Shown: one piece after another, positions 9,068 through 17,533 of the stretch | Layout: every line of letters starts with the position of its first letter | Position numbering within the stretch: position 1 is the first letter of the stretch | Assembly (NCBI GenBank): GCA_043101845.1 | Contig: JBICHN010000007.1 | Coordinates: 62,001-126,000, forward strand | DNA: 64,000 bases | Direction: 5' to 3' | DNA from: JBICHN01 sp043101845 | Lineage (GTDB): Bacteria; Planctomycetota; Phycisphaerae; Phycisphaerales; UBA5793 | The notes under the pieces: generated by a model | Told to the model about the DNA's origin: nothing | The model's input: only the letters and a program-made list of their open reading frames with translations | The model's database searches: none | Program-made: the position numbers and the translations under genes

Positions 9068-11125
9068 ATGAATCTCGCACGACACGCGGCGGCGAAGGGC
9101 CAACCCTTCGCCGCCGTTCTCATTTTCGTGTTCGCGTTAATCGATTGCGGGGCCGTAGTCGACGGCGCGCCGCCTGAGATCGTCATGCAGCGCCTCGATG
9201 TGCGCCTCGATCTCGAGAACGCCTCCGCCCGCATCGAGTCCGACTTCACGATGCGCGGCGCCGGCGCGTTCGATCTTCGTCTGCCCGATTCGGTCGACGC
9301 CGAATCGATCCGCTGGCTCGAATTCGACGCTGCGGTCTCGCCGCTCGAGAACGATCCGACACGCTTCCGCGTCACCGTGGATATCGACGACGAGTCGGTG
9401 CTCCGCGTCATTTACACCGCAACCTTTGATGATGATCCCGCCGCGGGTGAAGCGCCCGGCGCCATTCACAACTTCGCCGTGCAGGCGACGGTCGGCGCCG
9501 ACGGCGCCTTCCTCTCCGAAGGATCGAACTGGCACCCGCAACCGCTCGACGAGGACGGCCGCCCGCTCCTTCGTCCAATGAAGACGACCATTCAGGAGAT
9601 CGACGGCTGGCTCTTCGTCGCCTCGGGAAATCCGGCGTGCGACCTCCAGCCGGCGATCGAAGCGTGTTCGATCTGGCGCACGCCGCGCCCGGTCGAGGGC
9701 GTGACCCTCTTCGGCGGGCCGCGCGAGCGACGGGCCCGCGTGTGCGAGACACCGCACGGCCCGGTCGCCGTCGTCGCGCAGTTCGCGGTGGGGAATGTCG
9801 AGCAGGCCGAGACCTTTCTCGACGCCGCCTGCGAGTACATCGCGCTCTACACCGGGCGCCTCGGCCCGTTTCCGTACGAGCGCTTCACGATCGCGGAGAA
9901 CTTCTTCAGCTCCGGCTTCGCCTATCCCGGCTTCACGCTGCTCGGGCCGCGTGTGGTCGCGATGGGGGACCGGGCCGCGCGCGGCTATGGCTACCTCGAC
10001 CACGAGATCCTCCACAACTGGTGGGGGAACGGCGTGTATGTCGATCCCGACGACGGCAACTGGTGTGAAGCCCTCGCGACCTGGGGCGCGAACTACGGAC
10101 GGCGCCTCGTCGACGGCGGCGAGGACGCTGGACGCGAATACCGGCGCGGCGTGATCATGCGCGCCTCCGTCGATCCCGATTCGTTCGACAATGCGGCGCT
10201 CGACCGGTTCGGGCGCGACGCGTCGGTCGATCGCTTCGTCGGATACGACAAGGGCGCGTTCGTCTTCGCCATGCTCGAAGACCTCGCGCCCGGCGCCACC
10301 CCCGACGAGCGTCGCGCGTACGCGTGGGCCGCGTTGCGTTCGTTCGCCGAATCCCACCTTGGACGGCGCGCCGGCTGGGACGAACTCGAAGAGGCGTTCG
10401 AATCGGCGTACAGCGAATCGCTCGACGACTTCTTCGACCACTGGGTCCGCCGCCACACGACGCCGCACACGGTCGTGCCCGGCGCCGACGATCGCGTCGT
10501 CGCGTTCGAGTTGCAGTACGCGATGGGACAACCGAAGGACCATCTCTTCGAATTCGCCTTCGGCGCCGGAGGCACGCGCGTCGAGATTGATCCGGAGTTC
10601 CGGCTCTATCGCATCGTTCCCCCGGCGCAACTGATCCCAACGCTCGCGGGCACGCTCGGCCCGGGTGGCGTTCGGATCGACGCGCGCGGCGTCGAGCGTC
10701 CGGAACTCGACACGCTCCGCCGCATGATCGACGCGAGCGCCGAAGACGATGACAGCGCCGAGAACCTGTTCCTCGTCGGCCGCGACGCGTTCGAGGCGAA
10801 CGCCGACCTCATCGCGCTCGGCGACGACTCCATCACGCTTACCGATGACGGCGTCGGCTTTCGCGTCGGCGGAGAGGAATACGACGATCCAGCCCACGCC
10901 GTGCTCCACACCATGGCGCATCCCGACCAGCCCGGGCGCTTCATCACCGTGTTTCTCGCGAACGGCGACGCGGGGTGGAGCCGCCTCCGCCTCGCGCCCT
11001 TCTATTCGCGCGATTCGACGATCGTCTGGTTGAACGACGAAGTGATCGAGCGGCGCCTCTTCGAGCCCGATCGGCGAATCTTCCTCACGCCGCCTGAAGA
11101 CGCGTCGTCCGGACCCGGAGGCTGA
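9068..11125 (+). CDS. Secreted M1-family-like zinc metallopeptidase
   Basis: 685 residues from the ATG at 9068, with GAGGAG about 9 nt upstream; a signal peptide core FAAVLIFVFALIDCG follows. The zinc site is HEILH (residues 312-316, in LDHEILHNWWGN) with the third ligand Glu in GNWCEALATW, 18 positions after the second His. That is the spacing of the HNWWGN...GNW(S/C)E bacterial M1 subgroup rather than the animal aminopeptidase spacing. A segment NFFSSGFAYPGF occupies the place of the exopeptidase GAMEN motif, so substrate choice may differ from true aminopeptidases. A C-terminal ~200-residue region is unassigned. An unusual hairpin lies inside the signal-peptide codons. Confidence 0.8.
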   Translation: MNLARHAAAKGQPFAAVLIFVFALIDCGAVVDGAPPEIVMQRLDVRLDLENASARIESDFTMRGAGAFDLRLPDSVDAESIRWLEFDAAVSPLENDPTRFRVTVDIDDESVLRVIYTATFDDDPAAGEAPGAIHNFAVQATVGADGAFLSEGSNWHPQPLDEDGRPLLRPMKTTIQEIDGWLFVASGNPACDLQPAIEACSIWRTPRPVEGVTLFGGPRERRARVCETPHGPVAVVAQFAVGNVEQAETFLDAACEYIALYTGRLGPFPYERFTIAENFFSSGFAYPGFTLLGPRVVAMGDRAARGYGYLDHEILHNWWGNGVYVDPDDGNWCEALATWGANYGRRLVDGGEDAGREYRRGVIMRASVDPDSFDNAALDRFGRDASVDRFVGYDKGAFVFAMLEDLAPGATPDERRAYAWAALRSFAESHLGRRAGWDELEEAFESAYSESLDDFFDHWVRRHTTPHTVVPGADDRVVAFELQYAMGQPKDHLFEFAFGAGGTRVEIDPEFRLYRIVPPAQLIPTLAGTLGPGGVRIDARGVERPELDTLRRMIDASAEDDDSAENLFLVGRDAFEANADLIALGDDSITLTDDGVGFRVGGEEYDDPAHAVLHTMAHPDQPGRFITVFLANGDAGWSRLRLAPFYSRDSTIVWLNDEVIERRLFEPDRRIFLTPPEDASSGPGG
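9088..9115 (+). terminator. Terminator-like hairpin inside peptidase signal-peptide codons
   Basis: A perfect 12-bp stem (GGCGGCGAAGGG with CCCTTCGCCGCC, loop CCAA) is followed by a moderately T-rich stretch GTTCTCATTTTCGTG. It lies 71 nt after the SPFH stop but 20 nt inside the next coding frame. It could terminate SPFH transcripts or attenuate peptidase expression; this is inference. Confidence 0.45.
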
Positions 11126-11303
11126 ATTCGATCGGGCGCCGGCTTTCATGTTCGACTTCAGTCCCCGGCCGACGCGGCCGACCCATTCCGGGGCCTGAAC
11201 GACCCTTCGCGCCCGGAACCGGCTGTGGTATACTGACTTCGATCGACCCACCCCGCGGCGTCGCGCCGCCGTGCCGCGCCGCCCGACACCTTCGGTAGAT
11301 GAG

Positions 11304-13091
11304 ATGACGACGAAGCGACTCGATATCGAATCCGGATTCGATCAGGGCAAGCGCATCGAACTCGGCGAACAGCCCGTCACGATCGGCCGCCATCCGGACA
11401 ACCTCTTTGTCATCGGCGATGAACGCGCGAGCCGGTTCCACTGCGTCGTCGATTTCGATCGCGGCGACTATGTCCTGCGCGATCTCGACTCGAGCAACGG
11501 AACGAAGCTCAACGAGCGCGCCATCGAATGGGCGCGCCTCCAGCCCGGCGACGCGTTCCGCATTGGCGACACGCGCTTCCGCTTCGTCGATCCCGATGCG
11601 CCGCCCGCGAAGAAATCCGCCGCCGCCGCGACGACCGCCACCGCGGCCGGAGGTGGCGGGCGCTCGTTCGATCCCGTGAAGTTCGATCAGTCTCCGCTCG
11701 AAATCGACGACATCGTCGCCGGCCGGGGGAACGCCGGCGGCGCCACGCGTTCCGCGCCGGCCGACTCGTCATCGGTCGCGGCGCCTTCGCTGGAGGAGCC
11801 GATGAACGAACTCCGCGCCATGTCCCGCGCGGCGCTCGCCGACCCCGACGCCCCGCTCGATCCCGCCGCGCTCGCGCTCCTCAACGCGAAAGGCGCGCTC
11901 ACCTACGACTCCGGATCGACCCCCGCCGGAACCGCGAGCGGCGACGCGGTGCAACTGCTGCGTCTCATGCTCCTCACCGCGCTCATCACGCGCGCGACCG
12001 ATCTCCACCTCGAACCGAACGGCGACCGGTACTCGGTGCGCCTGCGTGTCGACGGCGCCCTGACCGACGCCGCGTCGCTCGACGCCGCCGCGTTCGTCCG
12101 CCTCGCCGGCGTCGTGAAGGCGCTCGCGGGGCTCGAGGTCGCCTCGTCCGACCTCCTCCAGGAAGGGCACTTCTCCGCCCAGGCGCTCAACCGGCGCATC
12201 GGCTATCGCGTGAGCGTTTCGAAGTCGGGCGCCGAGCAGCGCCTCGTCATCCGCATCGCCGATTCCCACCGCGCGCCCCGAGAGCTTGATGAGCTTCGTC
12301 TCCCCGAGCCGACGCTCGAGCGGCTCCGCGCGTTCCTTCGGCGCGAGGCCGGCTTCCTGCTCGTCGCCGGGCCGGCCGGGTCCGGCAAGACGACGACCGC
12401 GTACGCGGCGATGCGCGAAGTCGATCACCGGCGTCGGCGCGTCGTCACGATCGAGGAAACCATCGAGTACCCGCTCGAAGGCGCCGCGCAGCTCGCGGTG
12501 AACGGCTTCAAGGGTGAGTCCGCCCAGGCGATTCTGCGCACGGTCCTGCGTCAGGACGCCGATGTCATCTTCCTCGGCGAAGCGAACGACCGCGACACCG
12601 TCGCCGACGCGTTCGACGCGTCGACGAGCGGCCGCCTCGTCCTCTCGACGATCGAAGCGATGGACGCAGTGAGCGCCGCGTTCCGAGTGCTCGACCTCGG
12701 GCTCGAGCCGTACCGCGTCGCGTCGTCGCTCAGCATGATCCTCGCCCAACGACTCATCCGCGTCCTCTGCCCGAGTTGCAAAGAGGAAGGGAAGCCGACG
12801 GAGGAGCAGCTCGAATCGCTCCGCGCCGTCGTCGAGTTCGAGCCCGCGGTCTACCGACCGGGCGGATGTCCGCGCTGTCTCGACACGGGATACCGCGGCC
12901 GCCGCGCGATCGTCGAATTGCTCGTCGTGACCGACGCGCTGCGCGATGAGATCCTCGAGTCGCCGACGATCCAGGGCGTCCGCGCCGCCGCGAACCTCGA
13001 CCCGCGCGACACACTCCGCGGCCAGGGCTTCACCCTCGTCGCCCGCGGCCTCACTACCTTCGGCGAAGTGAACCGCGTCGCCGGGGCGTGA
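11304..13091 (+). CDS. FHA domain - type II/IV secretion ATPase (GspE/PilB family) fusion
   Basis: 595 residues. The N-terminal FHA domain (residues ~5-95) shows the phosphothreonine-binding signature IGRHPDNLFV, ERASRFHCVV and LRDLDSSNGTKLNERAI. After a low-complexity Ala/Gly linker comes a GspE/PilB ATPase: DLHLEPNGDRYSVRLRVDG (N2), Walker A GPAGSGKTTTA near residue 356, Walker B region DADVIFLGEANDRD, and a C-terminal tetracysteine zinc motif CPSC...CPRC near 488-524. In the Walker B/Asp box the family usually has GEIRD; here GEAND replaces the arginine. The ATPase should power pilus or secretion pseudopilus assembly, with FHA providing control by a Ser/Thr kinase. Pseudopilin genes occur 39 kb away. 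The start MTTKRLDIE was chosen because upstream codons are unlike FHA. Confidence 0.85.
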   Translation: MTTKRLDIESGFDQGKRIELGEQPVTIGRHPDNLFVIGDERASRFHCVVDFDRGDYVLRDLDSSNGTKLNERAIEWARLQPGDAFRIGDTRFRFVDPDAPPAKKSAAAATTATAAGGGGRSFDPVKFDQSPLEIDDIVAGRGNAGGATRSAPADSSSVAAPSLEEPMNELRAMSRAALADPDAPLDPAALALLNAKGALTYDSGSTPAGTASGDAVQLLRLMLLTALITRATDLHLEPNGDRYSVRLRVDGALTDAASLDAAAFVRLAGVVKALAGLEVASSDLLQEGHFSAQALNRRIGYRVSVSKSGAEQRLVIRIADSHRAPRELDELRLPEPTLERLRAFLRREAGFLLVAGPAGSGKTTTAYAAMREVDHRRRRVVTIEETIEYPLEGAAQLAVNGFKGESAQAILRTVLRQDADVIFLGEANDRDTVADAFDASTSGRLVLSTIEAMDAVSAAFRVLDLGLEPYRVASSLSMILAQRLIRVLCPSCKEEGKPTEEQLESLRAVVEFEPAVYRPGGCPRCLDTGYRGRRAIVELLVVTDALRDEILESPTIQGVRAAANLDPRDTLRGQGFTLVARGLTTFGEVNRVAGA

Positions 13092-13101
13092 TCGCACGCC
13101 T

Positions 13102-13246
13102 CGTAAGCCCGGCTCTTGCCGAACGGTCGCGCCGTAGGTTCGGCTCTTGCCGAACGGTTGTGCGTTCGTGGTTCAAGAGGGATTCGTGTAGTACGGAACG
13201 CGTGCGGCAGTTCGCCCGCCCAACCGTCAGGCAACAGCCTGACCTA
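13102..13246. repeat. Element A copy 1 with a preceding partial copy
   Basis: A 112-bp unit at 13135-13246 begins TAGGTTCGGCTCTTGCCGAA and ends AACAGCCTGACCTA; the two ends are imperfect inverted repeats of about 27 bp. A fragment of the left end (GGCTCTTGCCGAACGGTCG) lies just upstream at 13110. No gene is present between 13092 and 14071. Confidence 0.85.
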
Positions 13247-13261
13247 CCGGGACGATCTCAA

Positions 13262-13318
13262 TTCTCAAGTCTCAAATCTCCGATTTCAGATCTCAGATTT
13301 CAGATTTCAGATCTTCCG
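13262..13318. repeat. GAGATTTG-type octanucleotide array
   Basis: Degenerate tandem copies of an 8-bp unit (CAAATCTC / CAGATTTC) join element A to element C. The same order A - octamers - C recurs downstream of the HAF-repeat gene at 15461. Confidence 0.8.
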
Positions 13319-13335
13319 TCTCGAGCGCTGTCCCA

Positions 13336-13425
13336 CCTGTGGCTTCCCGGAACCTCAGCCACAGCCACCCGATGGACAACGAAGTACCAATGGGTGGCTG
13401 TGGTTGGTCCGCAGGGAAACCACAG
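13336..13425. repeat. Element C copy 1 (palindromic, CCTGTGG ends)
   Basis: About 90 bp starting CCTGTGGCTTCCC and ending GGGAAACCACAG, with an internal inverted pair CAGCCACAGCCACCC / GGGTGGCTGTGG. The transcript would fold into one long hairpin. Confidence 0.85.
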
Positions 13426-13473
13426 CGAATGAAACGACGGCGCCGGGTCCAGTGAAGGCGCACGATCGCCCTG

Positions 13474-13585
13474 TAGGTTCGGCTCTTGCCGAACGGTCGG
13501 TCGTTCGTAGTTCGAGCGGCGTTCGCGTTGAACGCGAGGCCTGCGCGAGATCGCACGCCCAACCGGCAGGCAATAGCCTGACCTA
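13474..13585. repeat. Element A copy 2
   Basis: 112 bp, same length and ends as copy 1; the 27-bp terminal inverted repeats are well conserved while the centre diverges. Confidence 0.88.
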
Positions 13586-13603
13586 CCGAATCGCCAACCC
13601 GCG

Positions 13604-13722
13604 CGTGTGCCACGGCCTTCCAGGCCGTGCGAATGGAACGAGGGCGTGGGTGACGAGGTCGGCCGGGGATGACTCGCGCGCCGTCCGCCGCCCACGCACG
13701 GCCGACACGGCCGTGGCACACG
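13604..13722. repeat. Element B (14-bp perfect terminal inverted repeats)
   Basis: 119-bp element beginning CGTGTGCCACGGCC and ending with its exact complement GGCCGTGGCACACG; nested inner inverted repeats (AGGCCGTGCG / CGCACGGCC) extend the hairpin. Followed at 13740-13775 by octanucleotide repeats. Confidence 0.85.
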
Positions 13723-13795
13723 AGTTGATACGCTCGCCTCAAATCTCAAATCTCAAATCTCAAATTCCAGATCTTCCGCTCCGAGCGCCGTCCTC

Positions 13796-13886
13796 CCTGT
13801 GGCTTCCCCGAGCCTCAGCCACAGCCACCCAGCGCAAACGGGACAACGAAGGGGTGGCTGTGGTTGGGCCGCAGGGAAACCACAGG
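13796..13886. repeat. Element C copy 2
   Basis: 91 bp, closely similar to copy 1, with the same outer (CCTGTGG) and inner (GCCACAGCCACCC) inverted repeats and preceded by the same conserved spacer (CAGATCTTCCG...GAGCGC). Confidence 0.87.
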
Positions 13887-14071
13887 GCATGGAACGACTG
13901 TGTCCGTGACGAAGATCGCGCTTCAGCGTCTCCCCGATCCGATTCTGAGAAACGAATTGACGAATTCCGCGACAGTTCCCATCCTGGGGGTGGGGGCCGC
14001 TTGCATCTGCTTGGCGCCGATCGATGTCCGGGCGACCCCGGATCGTGCGGCTGTAATTGAGAGGGATCGAG

Positions 14072-15463
14072 ATGTCGAGGAGAATATTCTGCATCGTGTC
14101 CGGTCTACTGCTATTGACCGGAGTCGGCGTCTCGTCCGGCGCCGCGGGTCCGCATCCCGTCGCGATCATCGACCTCGGCACGCTGGGGGGTGTCGGATCC
14201 ACCGCACGAGGGATGAATGAAGTGGGTCAGGTGACCGGTGCAGCGCGCTCAGGATTCTCGACATTCAATCCCTATGTGTGGGAGCAAGGGGTAATGGCGC
14301 CGCTTTCAGGCGTCGGTATGTGCTGTGAAGGCGAGGGCTGGGAAATCGCCGAGACGGGGCATGCTGCGGGCGCAAGTGTAAGTGCAGACCAGCCTGCGTT
14401 ATGGCGTGACGGTGTGGAGACCCCCCTTGGCACACTCGGGGGAGACAGCGGGCGAGCGCGGGCGCTCAACGACCTCGATCAGGTTGTCGGTGAATCTGAA
14501 TTCGAGCCCGGCTCATTGCTGATTCACGCCTTCTTCTGGGAAGACGGCGTGATGATCGATCTTCACCCGCCGTTCAGCGATGACCAGAGTGTCGCCTACG
14601 ACATCAATAATAACTCGCAGATCGTGGGTCTCGCGTCGAATCCGAGCGGGGGAACACTGGCGGTTCTATGGGAAGAACTCGTCGCGACTGACTTGGGCTC
14701 ACTCGGCGGATCGGTGAGTGTAGCCTACGGAATAAACGAACTGCATCAGATCGTCGGCTATTCACATGAGCCGTCCGGGTTCGGTCAACTCTTCTTTCGA
14801 CGGGCCTACCTGTGGGAAAACGGCGAAATGCGATCGATTCACTTCGATTCATACTTCGACAGCAGCCGTGCGATTGACATCAACAACCTCGGCATGATCA
14901 TCGGTGAGTACGACAATGGCGACTTGGACGAGCGATCGCCGGCCGTCTGGTTGAGCCCTGATGGGCCGAGTCTGCATGTGGCGCGGATGCTTCCGCCGAA
15001 CAGCCGGTGGGCGCCGCAGTGGATGTTCCTCGAGGATCTCAACGACTCGGGGCAGATCGTCGGACTCGGCTGGCACTTTCAACCGGAGCGCGGCGCTTTC
15101 GAGGACCGCGGCTTCCTCATCACGCCGGTCGAGCACGAGTTCGCGCTTTCCGATGTCGCGCCCGGGATCGCCGGGCAGGTGAACGGGATCAGGGCGAGCG
15201 GACTCGAGCCGGGCGAGCGCGTGTACTTCCTCTACTCGCAGCGTGGCGGCGGAACCGTCCTGCCCATGTGCGAGATCCTCGACGCGACGCTCCAACTCGA
15301 CTACCCGTCGGTCATCACGAGTGTCCGGGCCGACGCAAACGGCGAGGCGCTCCTCCTCGTCGAGGTCCCCGCCGCGGCCCGCGCGCGAGGCGACATCCTC
15401 ATCCAGGCCGTGGTCCCCTCGTCGTGCAAGCTGAGCGAGTTGCGCGTGGTGCGGTTCGAGTAG
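14072..15463 (+). CDS. Secreted HAF-repeat protein
   Basis: 463 residues. The ATG at 14072 is preceded by GAGAGGGATCGAG; a signal peptide follows (MSRRIFCIVSGLLLLTGVG). The body consists of HAF/extracellular repeats with the pattern DLGTLGG...A..N..GQ(V/I)VG, seen as IDLGTLGGVGSTARGMNEVG, PLGTLGGDSGRARALND and DLGSLGGSVSVAYGINE. About 110 C-terminal residues (from FALSDVAPGIAGQVNG) form a separate domain that shares features with the tail of the hyaluronidase-like protein at 17534. HAF proteins are predicted beta-propeller-like extracellular proteins of unknown function. The TAG stop is the first three bases of element A copy 3. Confidence 0.85.
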   Translation: MSRRIFCIVSGLLLLTGVGVSSGAAGPHPVAIIDLGTLGGVGSTARGMNEVGQVTGAARSGFSTFNPYVWEQGVMAPLSGVGMCCEGEGWEIAETGHAAGASVSADQPALWRDGVETPLGTLGGDSGRARALNDLDQVVGESEFEPGSLLIHAFFWEDGVMIDLHPPFSDDQSVAYDINNNSQIVGLASNPSGGTLAVLWEELVATDLGSLGGSVSVAYGINELHQIVGYSHEPSGFGQLFFRRAYLWENGEMRSIHFDSYFDSSRAIDINNLGMIIGEYDNGDLDERSPAVWLSPDGPSLHVARMLPPNSRWAPQWMFLEDLNDSGQIVGLGWHFQPERGAFEDRGFLITPVEHEFALSDVAPGIAGQVNGIRASGLEPGERVYFLYSQRGGGTVLPMCEILDATLQLDYPSVITSVRADANGEALLLVEVPAAARARGDILIQAVVPSSCKLSELRVVRFE

Positions 15464-15571
15464 GTTCGGCTATTGCCGAACAGTTGGGCGCGCGTGGTCG
15501 AGCGGGATTCGAGCCGAACGAACGACCTGCAAGAGATCGGCCGCCCAACCGGCAGGCAATAGCCTGACCTA
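15461..15571. repeat. Element A copy 3, overlapping the HAF gene stop codon
   Basis: 111 bp with both inverted-repeat ends (TAGGTTCGGCTATTGCCGAA ... CAATAGCCTGACCTA). Its first TAG is the stop codon of the preceding gene. Confidence 0.88.
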
Positions 15572-15582
15572 CCGGGACGATT

Positions 15583-15751
15583 TCAAATCTCAAATCTCAG
15601 ATCTCAGATCTTCCGCTTGGAGCGCTGTCCTCCCTGTGGCTTCCCCAAACCTCAGCCACAGCCACCCCGCGCCGAGCCTGAACGAATACCCTCTCCGTCT
15701 CTTCGTCTCTCCGTCTCTCCGTCTCTCCGTCTCTCCGTCTCTCCGTCTCTT
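15583..15751. repeat. Octamer arrays and truncated element C
   Basis: Contains CAAATCTC/CAGATCTC octamers (15583-15612), the left half of element C (15633-15668), and about seven copies of the octamer CTCCGTCT (15690-15751). No gene between 15464 and 15823. Confidence 0.85.
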
Positions 15752-15764
15752 CCGAAAAAAACGA

Positions 15765-15788
15765 AGAGCCGGACTCGCGCCCGACTCT
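15765..15788 (-). terminator. Terminator of thioredoxin-like gene
   Basis: On the minus strand AGAGTCGGG pairs with TCCGGCTCT (two G-U pairs) around CGCGAG, and a run of seven T follows within TTCGTTTTTTTC. It lies 36 nt beyond the stop at 15824. Confidence 0.75.
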
Positions 15789-15823
15789 CCGTAACCCGCA
15801 ATTGAAATCTCAGTTTCCGTTCG

Positions 15824-16864
15824 TCAGTTCTTCTCGCGCTCGTACTGCTCGAGCACTTCCTTGAGCTGCGTGCGCATCGGCCCTTCGTTCTCCGACTCCA
15901 CCGCCTTACGCTGCCACTTGATCGCGGCGTCGAGGTCGCCCTTCTCGTAGTAGACCCGCGCGAGCGTGTCGAGAATGGCGCCGTTCTTATGGTCCGACAG
16001 CTCCGCGGCCCGCTGCGCCACCTTCATCGCGAAGTCGAGGTTCCGCTCCTGCACCTTCGGATTGTCCACGACGAACCACGCGATGGAATTGAGCGCGTTC
16101 GCGTTGTCCCAGCTCCGCTCGACTGCCTGCTCGCCGATCTTGTATGCCTTCGCCGGCTCGTTCATGTCGCCGAGCATGACCTGGAACTTCGTCGAGAGGA
16201 GGTAGCCGTAGCGCTCTTCGTCGACCTTCATGAGTTCGTCGATGTAGCCGAGCGCTTCCTGGTAGTTCCCGCTCTTCATCGCCTCGTTGAGTTTCCGCTG
16301 CGCTTCGAACTCGCGGCGGAACTCGTCGCGGTTCCACTCGTCGCGCACGACCTTCGCGAGCGGATCGTCGATGCGCACTGGATGGCCGATCCATTCGACC
16401 TCGCCCGTCTTGCCGACGATGAACGCCGTCGGAATGCCGTTCTGGCCAGCGGCCTTCATGTACGAGTCGAAGACCGAGCGATCCGGATCGGTCGCGAGCG
16501 TGTAGTCGATCTTGTCGTACCAGAGGACATTCTCATCGTCCTTCTGCGCGAGGAAGTCGACGACGGTCGCAAGCTTCTCATCGCTCACGCCGATGAAGGT
16601 CACGCCGTAGTCGCGGAACTCGGTCTGCAACTCCGAGATGTGCGGCATGCTCGCGCGGCACGGGCCGCACCAGGTCGCCCAGAACTCGACGACATAGACC
16701 TTGCCGTTTTCGAACGACTTGACCTCTTCGCCCTTCACCCAGTGTGAGATCTCGATCGCCGGCGCGGCGTCACCGACCGAGAGATCGCCCTCGGCGAACG
16801 CGACGCCGCCGGTGACGAGTCCCATCGCCGCGGCGCTTCCGATCCACTGCATTCCTCGACGCAT
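15824..16864 (-). CDS. Periplasmic TlpA/redoxin-like thioredoxin with C-terminal TPR-like region
   Basis: 346 residues with signal peptide (MRRGMQWIGSAAAMGLVTGG, AFA cleavage). The thioredoxin fold has the active site FWATWCGPCRASMP, with cysteines at 66 and 69, and the cis-proline segment GIPTAFIVGKTG. The C-terminal half (about residues 190-346) is helical with TPR-like pairs (LDTLARVYYEKGDLDAAIKW), suggesting a scaffold for partners. The family reduces or isomerises disulfides in exported proteins; the partner is unknown. AAGGAG precedes the ATG. Transcribed alone with its own terminator. Confidence 0.85.
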   Translation of the reverse strand: MRRGMQWIGSAAAMGLVTGGVAFAEGDLSVGDAAPAIEISHWVKGEEVKSFENGKVYVVEFWATWCGPCRASMPHISELQTEFRDYGVTFIGVSDEKLATVVDFLAQKDDENVLWYDKIDYTLATDPDRSVFDSYMKAAGQNGIPTAFIVGKTGEVEWIGHPVRIDDPLAKVVRDEWNRDEFRREFEAQRKLNEAMKSGNYQEALGYIDELMKVDEERYGYLLSTKFQVMLGDMNEPAKAYKIGEQAVERSWDNANALNSIAWFVVDNPKVQERNLDFAMKVAQRAAELSDHKNGAILDTLARVYYEKGDLDAAIKWQRKAVESENEGPMRTQLKEVLEQYEREKN

Positions 16865-17533
16865 GTTGCGCTCCTTCGTTGTTCGTCATCGCATCGCCGA
16901 CGCGATGTCGTGTTACCGATTCGTCCCCGGGACGGCTTCCCGCGAGCGGCGGGCGCCATGGAGGCGAACGCCCCGACGCGTCCCGCCGAGCCCACCGGCC
17001 GCAGTCCTTTATATACAGGTATATGTCGTGTCGCCCGCCGGGCTGCGGCAACCCCGGGGCGCCGGGGACCATTTCCGTCCGCGGTGGTGATCCGCTCGCG
17101 GAACGAGGGGGCCCCGCACGGGGCGGAGGCGTAGGCCTCGCATGTCCGCCGGTCCGCAGAACTCCGGACGACGGCGAGGCGTACCATGAACGGATGAAGA
17201 TTCGTTCACCTCATCCGCCGAAATCGTGGCCGACCGGCTGGAGCGCGGTCGTTTCCGTATCCCGCCGTACGACAGACGGTAACGCCTTAATCCCTGATTA
17301 AACAGCACTTCGGGACATGTCAGCCCCTCCAAAAGTGGAGTATTTGGGGCTGTCGAAACGATTATCGGTCCCTAATATGGGGGCCACGGTGATCGAAGCC
17401 ACCGCACGACACGCCCCTGGGGTCAACCGTACGACGCGTGTCGTTCCCCACCCTGGAAACCGAGATTGGATGATTGAAGCCAGCGGCCGATCGAGGCCAT
17501 GACTGCCCGGTGTCGCTACAGGAGAACCGCAAA
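16865..17533. other. Intergenic region without recognised gene
   Basis: Between two divergent genes. It contains an AT-rich palindrome near 17009-17028 (TATATACAGGTATAT) and a two-part hairpin at 17322-17351 (outer AGCCCC/GGGGCT, inner CTCC/GGAG). Small open frames here show no family features. Promoters for both flanking genes presumably lie here but none is convincing. Confidence 0.5.

Noticed and set aside
9137..11251. 704-residue minus-strand open frame over the M1 peptidase
   Set aside because: GC-driven shadow; the plus frame has the signal peptide and HEILH zinc site.
11769..13097. 442-residue minus-strand open frame over the FHA-GspE gene
   Set aside because: Shadow with no recognisable motif; the plus frame has Walker and zinc motifs.
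13116..14060. 314-codon plus-strand frame
   Set aside because: It consists of elements A, B and C and octamers; similar short frames appear at every cassette.
17317..17502. 61-codon frame upstream of the GH56-like gene
   Set aside because: No ribosome-binding site; it covers a hairpin and ends in the leader of the next gene.
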